DNA from: an uncultured Pseudomonadota bacterium
GTDB taxonomy: Bacteria > Pseudomonadota > Alphaproteobacteria > RF32 > CAG-239
Direction of reading: 5' to 3'
Length of the DNA: 34,058 nucleotides
NCBI GenBank assembly: GCA_902763905.1
Contig: CACWUA010000007.1
Coordinates: forward strand, 2,533-36,590
In this document: positions 15,146 through 23,192 of the stretch, one piece after another
Layout of the letters: each line of letters starts with the position of its first letter
Numbering within the stretch: position 1 is the first letter of the stretch
Made by a program: the position numbers and the translations under genes
Notes under the pieces: model-generated
Told to the model about the DNA's origin: nothing
Databases searched by the model: none
Seen by the model: only the letters and a program-made list of their open reading frames with translations

Positions 15146-16421
15146 AATTTCTCTCCGTTACTCTGGCTTTAATTATTCCGTCAGCAAAACGGATATGCAG
15201 ATTTTGTGAACTTTTTGCGGTATTTGTATCATAAACCGTTTGAAATTTACTGTCTGAAACCCATGCAAAACCACGTTTTAACACCGATTCTATCGACACC
15301 GAATCAAGCCGCACCGATAAATTGTTGAGATTTTCCCGCTTCGCTTCAATTATGTTCTTAATATAAAAAGGTTTCAAATTCGTCAATTTTAAGCAATTAT
15401 TTTTATCTTTAAGTAAATTTTCAAAAGCCAATTTCAATCGCTCACTGCGATCATCAATTTTCTGCTGATTTTCTTGCACGATTTGTGCCAAAGACGGAAT
15501 ACCTCGTCCCAAAGCTTCCATATATTGCTTTAATTCATTCAGGCGGCGGGATATTGCGTTTTTCATTCGTAAATCGGTTGTCAATAAACCGTTGTATATC
15601 TCACTTTTAACAGGTACTGCAAATTCGGCCGCTCCGGTCGGTGTCGGCGCACGTACATCGGACACAAAGTCAATCAACATAGTATCTGTTTCATGACCGA
15701 CGGCAGAAATTAGTGGAATTTCCGAATCGTAAACCGCACGCACTACTGCTTCTTCATTAAACGGCCATAAATCTTCCAAACTACCACCGCCTCGTGCAAC
15801 AATCAACACATCGGGACGATATTTTGAATTGACAGGCTGAGCATTAAAACCTTTAATGGCTGCGGCAATTTGATTGGCTGCCCCCTCCCCCTGCACTAAT
15901 GTCGGCCACACCAAAATCCGGCATGGAAAACGATCGCGGATACGATGAATAATATCGCGGATAACCGCTCCGGTCGGACTGGTAACAACACCTATTGTCT
16001 GGGGTAAATACGGAATTTTCTTTTTATGGGTGGCATCAAACAATCCCTCTTTCAAGAATTGTTGTTTACGCTCTTCCAAAAGTTTAAGCAATGCTCCTTG
16101 ACCGGCAATTTCCAATTTTTCGATGATAAGCTGATACGAGGAACGTCCATTAAATGTTGTTATACGTCCGGTAGCAATAACTTCCAATCCATCTTCGATT
16201 TTAACCGTCAATGCGTTTGCTACTCCACGCCAACACACAGCTGACAAAATAGAATTTTCATCTTTGAGTGATAAATACCAATGTCCGGAATCGGCTCGTT
16301 TAGCTCCGAATATCTCACCTTTTACGCGCACATTGGCAAATGAGGTTTCAACCAATTGCTTGACAGCAAACGAAATCTCACTGACAGTATATTCTGTTTT
16401 TTGTGCCAATAAATCCAACAT
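15111..16421 (-). CDS. xseA: Exodeoxyribonuclease VII large subunit
   Basis: Large subunit of the exonuclease that degrades single-stranded DNA from both ends; it works with XseB, which is not in this window. The 436-residue length is normal. An N-terminal OB-fold domain (EISFAVKQLVETSF… VRVKGEI) is followed by the catalytic domain, with GVVTSPTGAVIRDI (about residues 135–148), VARGGGSLEDLWPFNEE (about 210–226) and SAVGHETD (about 238–245), then a long coiled-coil region. No Shine-Dalgarno is visible before the ATG. The M23 peptidase gene overlaps its 3' end. Confidence 0.96.
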   Translation of the reverse strand: MLDLLAQKTEYTVSEISFAVKQLVETSFANVRVKGEIFGAKRADSGHWYLSLKDENSILSAVCWRGVANALTVKIEDGLEVIATGRITTFNGRSSYQLIIEKLEIAGQGALLKLLEERKQQFLKEGLFDATHKKKIPYLPQTIGVVTSPTGAVIRDIIHRIRDRFPCRILVWPTLVQGEGAANQIAAAIKGFNAQPVNSKYRPDVLIVARGGGSLEDLWPFNEEAVVRAVYDSEIPLISAVGHETDTMLIDFVSDVRAPTPTGAAEFAVPVKSEIYNGLLTTDLRMKNAISRRLNELKQYMEALGRGIPSLAQIVQENQQKIDDRSERLKLAFENLLKDKNNCLKLTNLKPFYIKNIIEAKRENLNNLSVRLDSVSIESVLKRGFAWVSDSKFQTVYDTNTAKSSQNLHIRFADGIIKARVTERNCAIQGDLFDNL

Positions 16422-16950
16422 ATTGTCATCATAATCAGCTTTGGTAAATAATCAACAGCGTTATACGTATAATCCCCAAACAAGAATATTTTTCATTAAT
16501 GGTATAGAATTTGTTAAAAAACACCAGAGTCATGGCTTTGGCAACACAGTGTAATATTGTTGTAATGCCTCGATTTTGTAAGTAATCGCCAGAGCCTCTT
16601 CATATTAAAATACAACAATAAAGTCATCACTCGCTGAGCCGTAGGCGAACGCGTCAGAGCATCTACCGTTTATCATATTCTTCAGTGTCGGTGTATTGGC
16701 TGCAGAAGTATTAGCCCCTCCGGCTCCCCGCTGCGGGGAGAAAGCAAAGCGGAAGATCGCTGGCCGTTCGGACTTACGCCGAACGAGCTATGACTGTAAT
16801 TTTACATATTTCATATATCAGTTTCTAGCAAACATAACGTGATTTTCATACGTATAAATCAATAAATTCGTTTAATACAGTATAAATACTTATTGATAAA
16901 ACGATGTTGAAATATTTTGCACAAAATTGGCACAGGGCTGATTTTTTTGC
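16422..16950. other. Intergenic region with several palindromes
   Basis: About 530 bases without a gene. It contains an inverted repeat TATTGTTGT (16555–16563) / ACAACAATA (16612–16620), and two GC-rich hairpins unlike the AT-rich surroundings: CTCCCC/GGGGAG (16724–16740) and CGTTCGG/CCGAACG (16765–16785). These look like small intergenic repeat elements rather than terminators, as no T-run follows. The left end holds the xseA promoter on the minus strand. Confidence 0.45.
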
Positions 16951-16979
16951 TGGACATTTGAAAAACGGTATGCTATATA
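16951..16979 (+). promoter_or_regulatory. tRNA-Ala promoter
   Basis: TGGACA at 16951–16956, 17-nt spacer, TATATA at 16974–16979. It ends 13 nt before the broken tRNA copy, the spacing expected for that copy, and is the only evident promoter for the intact tRNA 194 nt further on. Confidence 0.65.
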
Positions 16980-16992
16980 GATACTCGTTTTT

Positions 16993-17157
16993 GGGGTTGT
17001 AGCTCAGTTGGGCGTGAGGATAATAAATGTCCGGTGGACATTTATTACCGTAAGCGGCGAAGTTTTCTTAATGAACAAACGAGCGAGAGCGAAGTTTGGT
17101 GAATTTAGAAAACGAGTGACCGAAGCGAGCTGAAAGCGAGGCAAGAAGCGTTTGAAT
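16993..17157 (+). pseudogene. Disrupted tRNA-Ala copy carrying a palindromic insert
   Basis: The first 20 bases of tRNA-Ala (GGGGTTGTAGCTCAGTTGGG) occur at 16993–17012 and again at 17187–17206 in the intact gene. After 17012 the copy breaks into unrelated sequence. The next part of the tRNA, AGCGTTTGAAT, reappears at 17147–17157 (17209–17219 in the intact gene). The inserted ~134 bases hold a hairpin AATAAATGTCC/GGACATTTATT (17020–17046) and GTTTTCT/AGAAAAC. This reads as an upstream tandem tRNA copy broken by a small palindromic element, similar in style to palindromic elements known from Rickettsia. Confidence 0.55.
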
Positions 17158-17186
17158 AAACGCTCGACGAGAAAGAGAGTTATTAT

Positions 17187-17262
<76 letters not shown>

Positions 17263-17268
17263 GTAAGT

Positions 17269-17294
17269 AAGACAGGCATTGCCTGTCTTTTTTT
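17269..17294 (+). terminator. Terminator after tRNA-Ala
   Basis: AAGACAGGC (17269–17277) pairs with GCCTGTCTT (17281–17289), followed by a T-run. A second hairpin TTAGGGG/CCCCTAA (about 17302–17322) lies beyond it. Confidence 0.85.
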
Positions 17295-17460
17295 ATGTGC
17301 TGTTAGGGGAAGCGAACCCCTAAATGGGAAGGTGACGTGATATATATATAAAGTAATATAACTAATTTCTGACTTGAAAAATAAAAAAAAGCATTGCATA
17401 ATGCGTTTAGAATGTCGTATTGACAGACTATTAAATACGTATTTACTAAGGAGAAAAATT

Positions 17461-18138
17461 ATGAAAATTAATGAAAAAGGTCGTTCCATGATTGAAATGC
17501 TCGGCGTGTTGGCTATTATCGGCGTGCTTTCCGTGGGCGGTATTGCCGGCTATTCTAAAGCTATGGCAAAATTCAGAGCAAATAAAACAATTGATCAAGT
17601 TTCTCACATTGTGGCAAACGTTCGTATTTTGTTTGGTTCACAAAAGAATTATGCTGATTTGGCTAAAGACTCTTCCGTAACCAACGTTCCTTCGCTTATG
17701 TATAAAGCACATGTTTTCCCTGATGAAATGTTGGGAGGAACTGCAGGCGATAGCATGGCTTGGACTGATTGGAATAATGCATACGGCGGTTCGGTTGAAT
17801 TATATTCTGCTTCACGTTTTGCAATTGAAAACGGTTCCGGTCAAAATGATGCTACTAAAAAGCACAAAGCATTTATGATTGTATTCGGTGGTATTCCGAA
17901 GGAAGCTTGTGTTGACTTGGCTTCACAAAACTGGGATGCTTCTTCCGGATCCGGCTTAATTGCCTTTGCTATTAATGATACTGAAACTCTTAAATCGCAG
18001 GTATATGATGGTTGTACATCAACCGGTAGTGCAGGCAAAGCATTATCTTGCTTCAGTGCTATGCCGATGCCAGTTGCATGGGCTGCCAATGCTTGCACAG
18101 AAGCAACAACCAACGAATTGGCTTGGAAATATTACTGA
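17461..18138 (+). CDS. Type IV pilin-like / pseudopilin protein
   Basis: A 225-residue exported protein with a class III (prepilin) signal. The short leader MKINEKG ends in Gly before RSMIEMLGVLAIIGVLSV: after cleavage Glu is residue 5 and a hydrophobic helix follows, the hallmark of pilins and type II secretion pseudopilins. The rest is a globular domain with five Cys, including a C-terminal pair in a DGCTSTG…LSCF and NACTEA arrangement that could form a disulphide loop. The start at 17461 is fixed by AAGGAG; a longer frame from 17374 would bury the leader. A likely promoter is TTGAAA/CATAAT with a GCATT-GCAT-AATGC palindrome over the -10. No pilus assembly genes are near. Confidence 0.85.
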   Translation: MKINEKGRSMIEMLGVLAIIGVLSVGGIAGYSKAMAKFRANKTIDQVSHIVANVRILFGSQKNYADLAKDSSVTNVPSLMYKAHVFPDEMLGGTAGDSMAWTDWNNAYGGSVELYSASRFAIENGSGQNDATKKHKAFMIVFGGIPKEACVDLASQNWDASSGSGLIAFAINDTETLKSQVYDGCTSTGSAGKALSCFSAMPMPVAWAANACTEATTNELAWKYY

Positions 18139-18160
18139 GTTTAATTTTTGGAAAAGTCAA

Positions 18161-18192
18161 AAGGAGTCTCCTTTCGAGACTCCTTATTTTTA
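18161..18192 (+). terminator. Terminator after the pilin-like gene
   Basis: Perfect stem AAGGAGTCTC (18161–18170) / GAGACTCCTT (18176–18185), followed by ATTTTTAT. Confidence 0.85.
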
Positions 18193-18248
18193 TATCTTCT
18201 CATTATCGTTTTAAGAAAATGACTCATTATTCTCTTTGCAGTACAACG

Positions 18249-19679
18249 CTAAAATCTAAAATCACGCCCCTCACCGCTTTTTATCATCTTTAGCCATTTA
18301 CTGGTGATAACCTGCGTTTGCGGAGCTAGCGTCGCTACTTCTCGCGCTATCAATTCCTCTCCGATTTTTCTGGTTGCCGGCGAAGCATAATCCGTCAAAT
18401 ATTCCTGCAATGTAAGCAACGCATTCGGATGACAGCAGTTGTGAATCTGTTTATTTTTGCATAGTTCCATAAATCTGTCGCCGGTACGCCCTGCTCTATA
18501 GCACGCAGTGCAAAAACTCGGAATATAACCCATTTCCAACAGCCAATAAATAACTTCATCAAGCGTGCGGTTGTCAATAACGTCAAATTGCGCCGAATTC
18601 GGCTCCTCTTTTTCCGGATGACTGTATCCGCCGACCGAAGTTTTGGAACCGCCGGAAAGTTGCGAAATTCCCAGTTGCAACACCCTCTCCCGCGTTTTTT
18701 TGCTCTCGCGGGTAGAGATAATCATCCCCGTGTATGGCACCGCAATCCGCAAACAAGCCACGATTTTTGAGAAAATATCATCGTTGATACAATCCTTAAA
18801 ATCATCGGTATCAATATCATCGGCCGGACGCAGACGCGGCACGCTGATAGTATGCGGCCCCACACCGTGTACCGCTTCCAAATGCTCGGCATGCATTAAC
18901 AAGCCGGCAAACTCGTAGCGATAGGTCGAAAGCCCAAACAACACGCCGATACCCACATCGTCAATTCCGCCTTCCATTGCCCTGTCCATCGCCTCGGTAT
19001 GCCATGCGTAATTATGCTTCGGCCCCGCCGGATGCAGGGTTTCGTACGATTGGCGGTTATAGGTTTCTTGAAACAAAATATAAGTACCGATGCCGGCATC
19101 TTTGAGTTTTTTATAATTTTCAACCGTGGTGGCGGCAATATTAACGTTTACGCGGCGAATTGCCCCGTTTTTATGCTTAATCGAATAAATGGTTTTTAAG
19201 CTCTCCAACACATACTCAATCGGATTATTGACCGGATCTTCGCCCAGTTCGATGGCAAGCCGCTTATGTCCCATATCTTGCAAGGCAATCACTTCTTCGC
19301 GAATTTCGTCCTGCGTCATTTTTTTGCGGAAAATATGCTTGTTTTTGATGTGATACGGGCAATAAACACAGCTGTTGACGCAATAGTTGGATAGATACAG
19401 CGGCGCAAACAACACCATCCGGTTGCCGTAATAATTCAGCTTTATCTGCTTGGCCAGCGCAAAAATCCGCTCGTTGATTTCCGGAATTTCGCACGCCAGT
19501 AACACCGACGCTTCACGATGCGTCAAACCTTTTTCAAGCTGCGCTTTTTGCATAATTTTTTCAATAACTTCGCGATTGTTTTTGTTTTCGTCGGCATATT
19601 TCAAACTTTCCAAAATCTCATCGTTGCTGATAAACTCATCGGCATTGAATGATTTGGGATTATATGTTGTCTTTTCCAT
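18249..19679 (-). CDS. hydG: [FeFe]-hydrogenase maturase, tyrosine lyase
   Basis: Radical SAM enzyme that cleaves tyrosine to supply CO and CN- ligands for the H-cluster of [FeFe] hydrogenase. The 476-residue length is normal. The radical SAM cluster is CVNSCVYC (Cys100, Cys104, Cys107). What separates HydG from ThiH is the C-terminal auxiliary cluster motif C-x2-C-x22-C, present here as Cys390, Cys393 and Cys416. HydE, HydF and the hydrogenase are not in the window. The gene follows an acidic membrane protein by 15 nt and lies downstream of prfC. It implies fermentative or hydrogen-linked anaerobic metabolism. Confidence 0.95.
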   Translation of the reverse strand: MEKTTYNPKSFNADEFISNDEILESLKYADENKNNREVIEKIMQKAQLEKGLTHREASVLLACEIPEINERIFALAKQIKLNYYGNRMVLFAPLYLSNYCVNSCVYCPYHIKNKHIFRKKMTQDEIREEVIALQDMGHKRLAIELGEDPVNNPIEYVLESLKTIYSIKHKNGAIRRVNVNIAATTVENYKKLKDAGIGTYILFQETYNRQSYETLHPAGPKHNYAWHTEAMDRAMEGGIDDVGIGVLFGLSTYRYEFAGLLMHAEHLEAVHGVGPHTISVPRLRPADDIDTDDFKDCINDDIFSKIVACLRIAVPYTGMIISTRESKKTRERVLQLGISQLSGGSKTSVGGYSHPEKEEPNSAQFDVIDNRTLDEVIYWLLEMGYIPSFCTACYRAGRTGDRFMELCKNKQIHNCCHPNALLTLQEYLTDYASPATRKIGEELIAREVATLAPQTQVITSKWLKMIKSGEGRDFRF

Positions 19680-19694
19680 TATTCAGCTTTCATT

Positions 19695-20387
19695 TTATTT
19701 TTTATTTGTATCTTCTTCAAGCAACGCATCCAAATTTATTTCGTCATACATTTCTTCTTTCAGAATCGCATTTTCTTTTTTTGATTCTATGTCTTCTTCG
19801 GGCGCTGGTTCATCGTGCATAATTTCCAAGTCGGATATAGCGGCAAATTCATCATCATAATTTCCGCTCGGAGCGGCAGTGTTATCTTCGTTTTCCGATA
19901 CAACCTCTGCCTCTGCTTTGCTTTCAGCTGCAATTTCCGGTATCGAATCTGTTGTCTGCGGAACTTCCTTGTCTATTTGGCGACGAATAAACTTCTCTTC
20001 CAAATCATCCAAACGTGAATTAAGATTTTCCATTGCCAGATTAAGAGTCGTTGTATTTTTAGTACTTGAGGCAACCAATTGTTCCAACACCGGAGTAACG
20101 TTATCATGTTTTTGCGGCGTGTTGACGGCTGCTTGCTGCATCAGTTCTTCTTCTTTGTGTACATTTTCTATATATGCGTCAAGCGGTGTTTTCTGATGGC
20201 TGTGCAGCAATGCCCACGCCCACATATATCCGAAAAAACACATACCGCAAGCCGCTGCAAACAGTCCTAAAGCCCAACCGGAAGCCATTGATGAGCTATT
20301 CATAAACGCAAAATACAGATAGTTTGCCAACAATCCGAATAGCAAAACTGATGCCAAAACTTTAACTAAAGTCCACAAAAATTTCAT
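19695..20387 (-). CDS. Unknown membrane-anchored acidic protein
   Basis: A 230-residue protein of no recognised family. Two hydrophobic segments (about residues 4–26 and 34–58) form a hairpin anchor. A short coiled coil follows (LNLAMENLNSRLDDLEEKFIRRQID, about 110–135), and then a long Glu/Asp/Ala-rich tail, probably disordered and cytoplasmic. I start at 20387 (MKFLWTLVK), which has AAGGA 8 nt upstream, instead of ATGs 6 and 27 bases earlier. It lies between prfC (85 nt gap) and hydG (15 nt gap) on the same strand; a shared transcript with hydG is likely. Confidence 0.75.
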   Translation of the reverse strand: MKFLWTLVKVLASVLLFGLLANYLYFAFMNSSSMASGWALGLFAAACGMCFFGYMWAWALLHSHQKTPLDAYIENVHKEEELMQQAAVNTPQKHDNVTPVLEQLVASSTKNTTTLNLAMENLNSRLDDLEEKFIRRQIDKEVPQTTDSIPEIAAESKAEAEVVSENEDNTAAPSGNYDDEFAAISDLEIMHDEPAPEEDIESKKENAILKEEMYDEINLDALLEEDTNKK

Positions 20388-20471
20388 CGACATATTCCTT
20401 ATTACACTATACACTTATGCCTACTATATGCCGGTTTTTATAAATTGCAACTGTTGTCTTGCGTTATTCGC

Positions 20472-22058
20472 TTAAAAACTTTGTTCGCGCGTTTTGTGCA
20501 GCACTATTTGCGGAAAATCTTCGCCGACTTTGCCCAGATGCCATGCGTTGCGCGCCAAAAACACCTTTGCGCCGTCATAATCTTCAGCCAAATTCAGCAT
20601 ATTGGTGCGATAGAATTTTTCCAAGACTTCTTTATCGTTGCAAGTTATCCAACGCGCCGTAAAATATTGCGTCGGCTCAAACACTGCATCAACGTTGAAT
20701 TCGGTACGCAATCTGTCGGCAATCACTTCAAACTGCAGCACGCCAACCACGCCGACAATATATTCCGCGCCCGACATCGGCTTAAAAATACTGGCGCCGC
20801 CCTCCTCGGCAATTTGTTGCAGAGCATTGGCCAAATGCTTGGATTTAAGCGGATCTTTGGCATGTACCGATTGTAACAATTCCGGCGCAAAACTCGGAAT
20901 TCCGGTGTAGTGAATTTTTTCGCCTTCGGTCAAAGTATCGCCGATTCTGAGCTGTCCGTGGTTCGGAATACCGATAATATCGCCGGCATAAGCATCTTCG
21001 GTCAGTTCGCGTTCCTGTGCCAAAAACATTACCGGTGTGGCTATTTTCACTTCTTTACCGGTACGAATTTGCAACAGGCTCATACCGCGTTTGAAGTGTC
21101 CGGAACAAATACGCATAAAAGCAATACGGTCGCGATGTTTCGGGTCCATATTGGCCTGAATTTTGAAAATAAAGCCCGTTACTTTCGGCTCATCGGCATT
21201 GACAATGCGCTCGGCACTCGGTTGCGGCCGCGGCGTCGGGGCAAATTTACACAACCCCTGCAGCACCTCACGCACTCCGAAGTTGTTAACCGCACTGCCG
21301 AAAAACACCGGTGTCAGCGAGCCGGAGAGATAAGCGTCCAAATCAAATGCCGGACACAACTCCCGCACCATTTCCACATCTTCGCGCAACTTGGCAACCG
21401 CGTGCGCCGGCAGCAGTTTATCGAGTTTTTCATCATCAAGCCCGTTGCAAGTTTCAATGGTGTCGTTAATCTGCGACTTATCGCCGGTTTTGTTCATCAA
21501 AATCAAGCGGTCGTTAATCAAGTCGTAACAGCCGAGAAAATCTTTGCCGCTGCCGATAGGCCAACTGGCCGGAGTAACTTCAAGCGCTAATGTGTTTTCA
21601 ATATCGTCGAGCAATTCAAACGGGTCCAAACCCTCGCGGTCGAGCTTGTTGATAAATGTCATAATCGGGATATTGCGCAAACGGCAGACTTCAAACAGCT
21701 TTTTGGTCTGGGTTTCGATACCTTTGGCGGAATCAAGCACCATCACCGCCGAATCAACCGCCGTCAGCACCCGATACGTATCTTCCGAAAAATCCTCGTG
21801 CCCCGGCGTATCCAGCAAATTAAAAGTGATATTGTCATAATCAAAATTCATCACCGACGAAGCCACGGAAATACCGCGCTCTTGTTCCACTTTCATCCAG
21901 TCGGAACGAGCCTTGCGATTTTCGCCGCGCGCTTTTACCGCTCCCGCCTGCTGAATGGCACCGCCGAACAGCAACAATTTTTCGGTAAGCGTGGTCTTAC
22001 CGGCATCAGGGTGGGAAATAATTGCAAAAGTCTTACGCGGATTGATTTTCTCGGCCAT
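20472..22058 (-). CDS. prfC: Peptide chain release factor 3
   Basis: Ribosomal GTPase that recycles RF1/RF2 after peptide release. The 528-residue length matches E. coli RF3 (529). G-domain motifs are HPDAGKTTLTEK (P-loop), RGISVASSVM (switch I), DTPGHEDFSEDTYR (switch II) and NKLDRE (NKxD). The RF3-specific continuation is visible at NFGVREVLQGLCKFAPTP and in the C-terminal QYFTARWI region. I start at the ATG 22058 (MAEKINPRK) because GAGGA precedes it. It is the first gene of a possible run prfC – membrane protein – hydG. Confidence 0.96.
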   Translation of the reverse strand: MAEKINPRKTFAIISHPDAGKTTLTEKLLLFGGAIQQAGAVKARGENRKARSDWMKVEQERGISVASSVMNFDYDNITFNLLDTPGHEDFSEDTYRVLTAVDSAVMVLDSAKGIETQTKKLFEVCRLRNIPIMTFINKLDREGLDPFELLDDIENTLALEVTPASWPIGSGKDFLGCYDLINDRLILMNKTGDKSQINDTIETCNGLDDEKLDKLLPAHAVAKLREDVEMVRELCPAFDLDAYLSGSLTPVFFGSAVNNFGVREVLQGLCKFAPTPRPQPSAERIVNADEPKVTGFIFKIQANMDPKHRDRIAFMRICSGHFKRGMSLLQIRTGKEVKIATPVMFLAQERELTEDAYAGDIIGIPNHGQLRIGDTLTEGEKIHYTGIPSFAPELLQSVHAKDPLKSKHLANALQQIAEEGGASIFKPMSGAEYIVGVVGVLQFEVIADRLRTEFNVDAVFEPTQYFTARWITCNDKEVLEKFYRTNMLNLAEDYDGAKVFLARNAWHLGKVGEDFPQIVLHKTREQSF

Positions 22059-22160
22059 TTTATCCTCTTGTCTTATATTCAATTTTACACTCTTATAGCC
22101 GAAAAATTCGATTTTGCAATATGTTTTTTGGATTCAGGTGTAATTTTTTACAAAAATATA

Positions 22161-22189
22161 TTGACAAAAGTTACGATAAATGATACCCT
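22161..22189 (+). promoter_or_regulatory. Promoter of the 22222 gene
   Basis: TTGACA at 22161–22166, 17-nt spacer, TACCCT at 22184–22189, then AAGGAG about 10 nt before the ATG at 22222. Confidence 0.65.
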
Positions 22190-22221
22190 TGTACAAAATC
22201 AAACAATTAAGGAGAAAAAAA

Positions 22222-22722
22222 ATGAGTAAATGGAACGATGGACCTAACGGAAGTTCTTGGGATATAGAGGAAAAGCACGACGAAACAACAGAGTATTTAC
22301 GCTATCATGCCAAAGAAGCCGTTGCGTTTGCTCTTGCTGTTGAAACAATGCAAAAAGAAGGAATTGATTTTCCTAAAAATTTGCATTATACGGATAAAGA
22401 ACCTCAGTTTGGTGAAGTCAGAAAACAAATCGGGGCTGTTGTAACCAAAGCTAAGGGATTAACCTTTGATGACGCTTCTCCCGAACTCAAAAAGGCTCTC
22501 ACTAAGGAACCGAAAGAACTCAGAGATATGGCAATCGGGTGGGAATATTTTGATAAGATTTGTCAAAAACATAAAAAGAGAATTAAAGATGAAGATGTGG
22601 CTCATATAGACTATTATTCCCATTATGGAAAAGCTATTGATGTTCCTGAAATAATCGGCAAAATCAAAGCCAGAGAAAACAAAGCGACTCCAACCAAAGG
22701 TAACGACGGAATTAATCGCTAA
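22222..22722 (+). CDS. Unknown 166-residue soluble protein
   Basis: No family recognised. It begins MSKWNDGPNGSSWDIEEKHD and is highly charged, lysine- and glutamate-rich, with no signal peptide or membrane segment. Helices are likely in the middle (AKEAVAFALAVETMQKEG). The start at 22222 is fixed by AAGGAG and by a promoter that would place transcription only 26 nt upstream; a longer frame beginning at 22180 would start inside the promoter. It is monocistronic with its own terminator. Residues KEPKELRDMAIGWEYFDKI suggest a compact helical protein. Confidence 0.75.
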   Translation: MSKWNDGPNGSSWDIEEKHDETTEYLRYHAKEAVAFALAVETMQKEGIDFPKNLHYTDKEPQFGEVRKQIGAVVTKAKGLTFDDASPELKKALTKEPKELRDMAIGWEYFDKICQKHKKRIKDEDVAHIDYYSHYGKAIDVPEIIGKIKARENKATPTKGNDGINR

Positions 22723-22744
22723 AATTTTCAGATTTTCATTTTTC

Positions 22745-22778
22745 AAACGGCGGATTGCAAAATCTGCCGTTTTTGTTC
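22745..22778 (+). terminator. Terminator after the 22222 gene
   Basis: AAACGGCGGATT (22745–22756) pairs with AATCTGCCGTTT (22761–22772) with one G-T wobble, followed by TTTTG. Confidence 0.85.
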
Positions 22779-22828
22779 TCTTTAACATAAAAATGAATAA
22801 ATTCTGATTGTAATTACTTATTTTTTTA

Positions 22829-22856
22829 TTGCAAAATATAATTATTGTGATATTAT
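22829..22856 (+). promoter_or_regulatory. Candidate promoter of the structured RNA
   Basis: TTGCAA at 22829–22834, 16-nt spacer, TATTAT at 22851–22856. Transcription would begin near 22863. Confidence 0.45.
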
Positions 22857-22862
22857 AGACAT

Positions 22863-23171
22863 AAATAGATAAGTTTGACTATTTTAAACTTGTTTATTCA
22901 GAACCATGGTGGTTCGGAGCCGTCAGAAGCTCTCATATTGTGCTCGGCGAAGGGATTTTCGTCGTCAAATTGTGCAGTAATTTCGGTTACTGCCGGTAAA
23001 ATAATCCCAGATCATAATCATATCTTGAGATGGTCTGGGAGCTTTTAGCGAATGTCCAAAAGCGGCTTGACTATCTCTGAAAAAAAGGCAGCTTGAAAGG
23101 CTAAAAGGATCATTTAGCACAATATGATTTCTGAACTCTCAGACCACCTGCAACGGTGGTTTTATTTTTTT
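22863..23171 (+). ncRNA. Structured RNA, about 310 nt, ending in a competing terminator
   Basis: A long-range helix of 27 pairs closes the RNA: GGTGGT (22908–22913) with ACCACC (23143–23148), GAG (22917–22919) with CTC (23138–23140), TCAGAA (22923–22928) with TTCTGA (23129–23134), and TCATATTGTGCT (22933–22944) with AGCACAATATGA (23116–23127). Inside are four hairpins: CGGCGAA/TTCGTCG (22945–22964), GCAGTAA/TTACTGC (22974–22993), TCCCAGATCAT/ATGGTCTGGGA (23005–23040) and GCTTTT/AAAAGC (23041–23063). The same ACCACC also pairs with GGTGGT at 23155–23160, forming a terminator before a T-run. It is either a free-standing ncRNA or an attenuator-type leader of the repeat-protein operon. It does not match RNase P RNA, SRP RNA, tmRNA or a riboswitch I know. 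Confidence 0.65.
23143..23171 (+). terminator. Terminator or attenuator hairpin of the structured RNA
   Basis: ACCACC (23143–23148), loop TGCAAC, GGTGGT (23155–23160), then TTTATTTTTTT. It lies 22 nt before the ATG of the downstream gene. Confidence 0.8.
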
Positions 23172-23192
23172 ATCGCACGGGAGTAAAGAAAA

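Noticed and set aside
20910..21590. 226-codon plus-strand ORF inside prfC
   Set aside because: It is the antisense shadow of prfC, which has full GTPase motifs on the other strand.
22863..23171. Structured RNA as tmRNA, RNase P RNA, SRP RNA or 6S RNA
   Set aside because: No tRNA-like acceptor with CCA or tag sequence, no RNase P GAGGAAAGTCC core, no SRP GGAA-tetraloop motif. Several hairpins inside a closing helix do not resemble the 6S central bubble.
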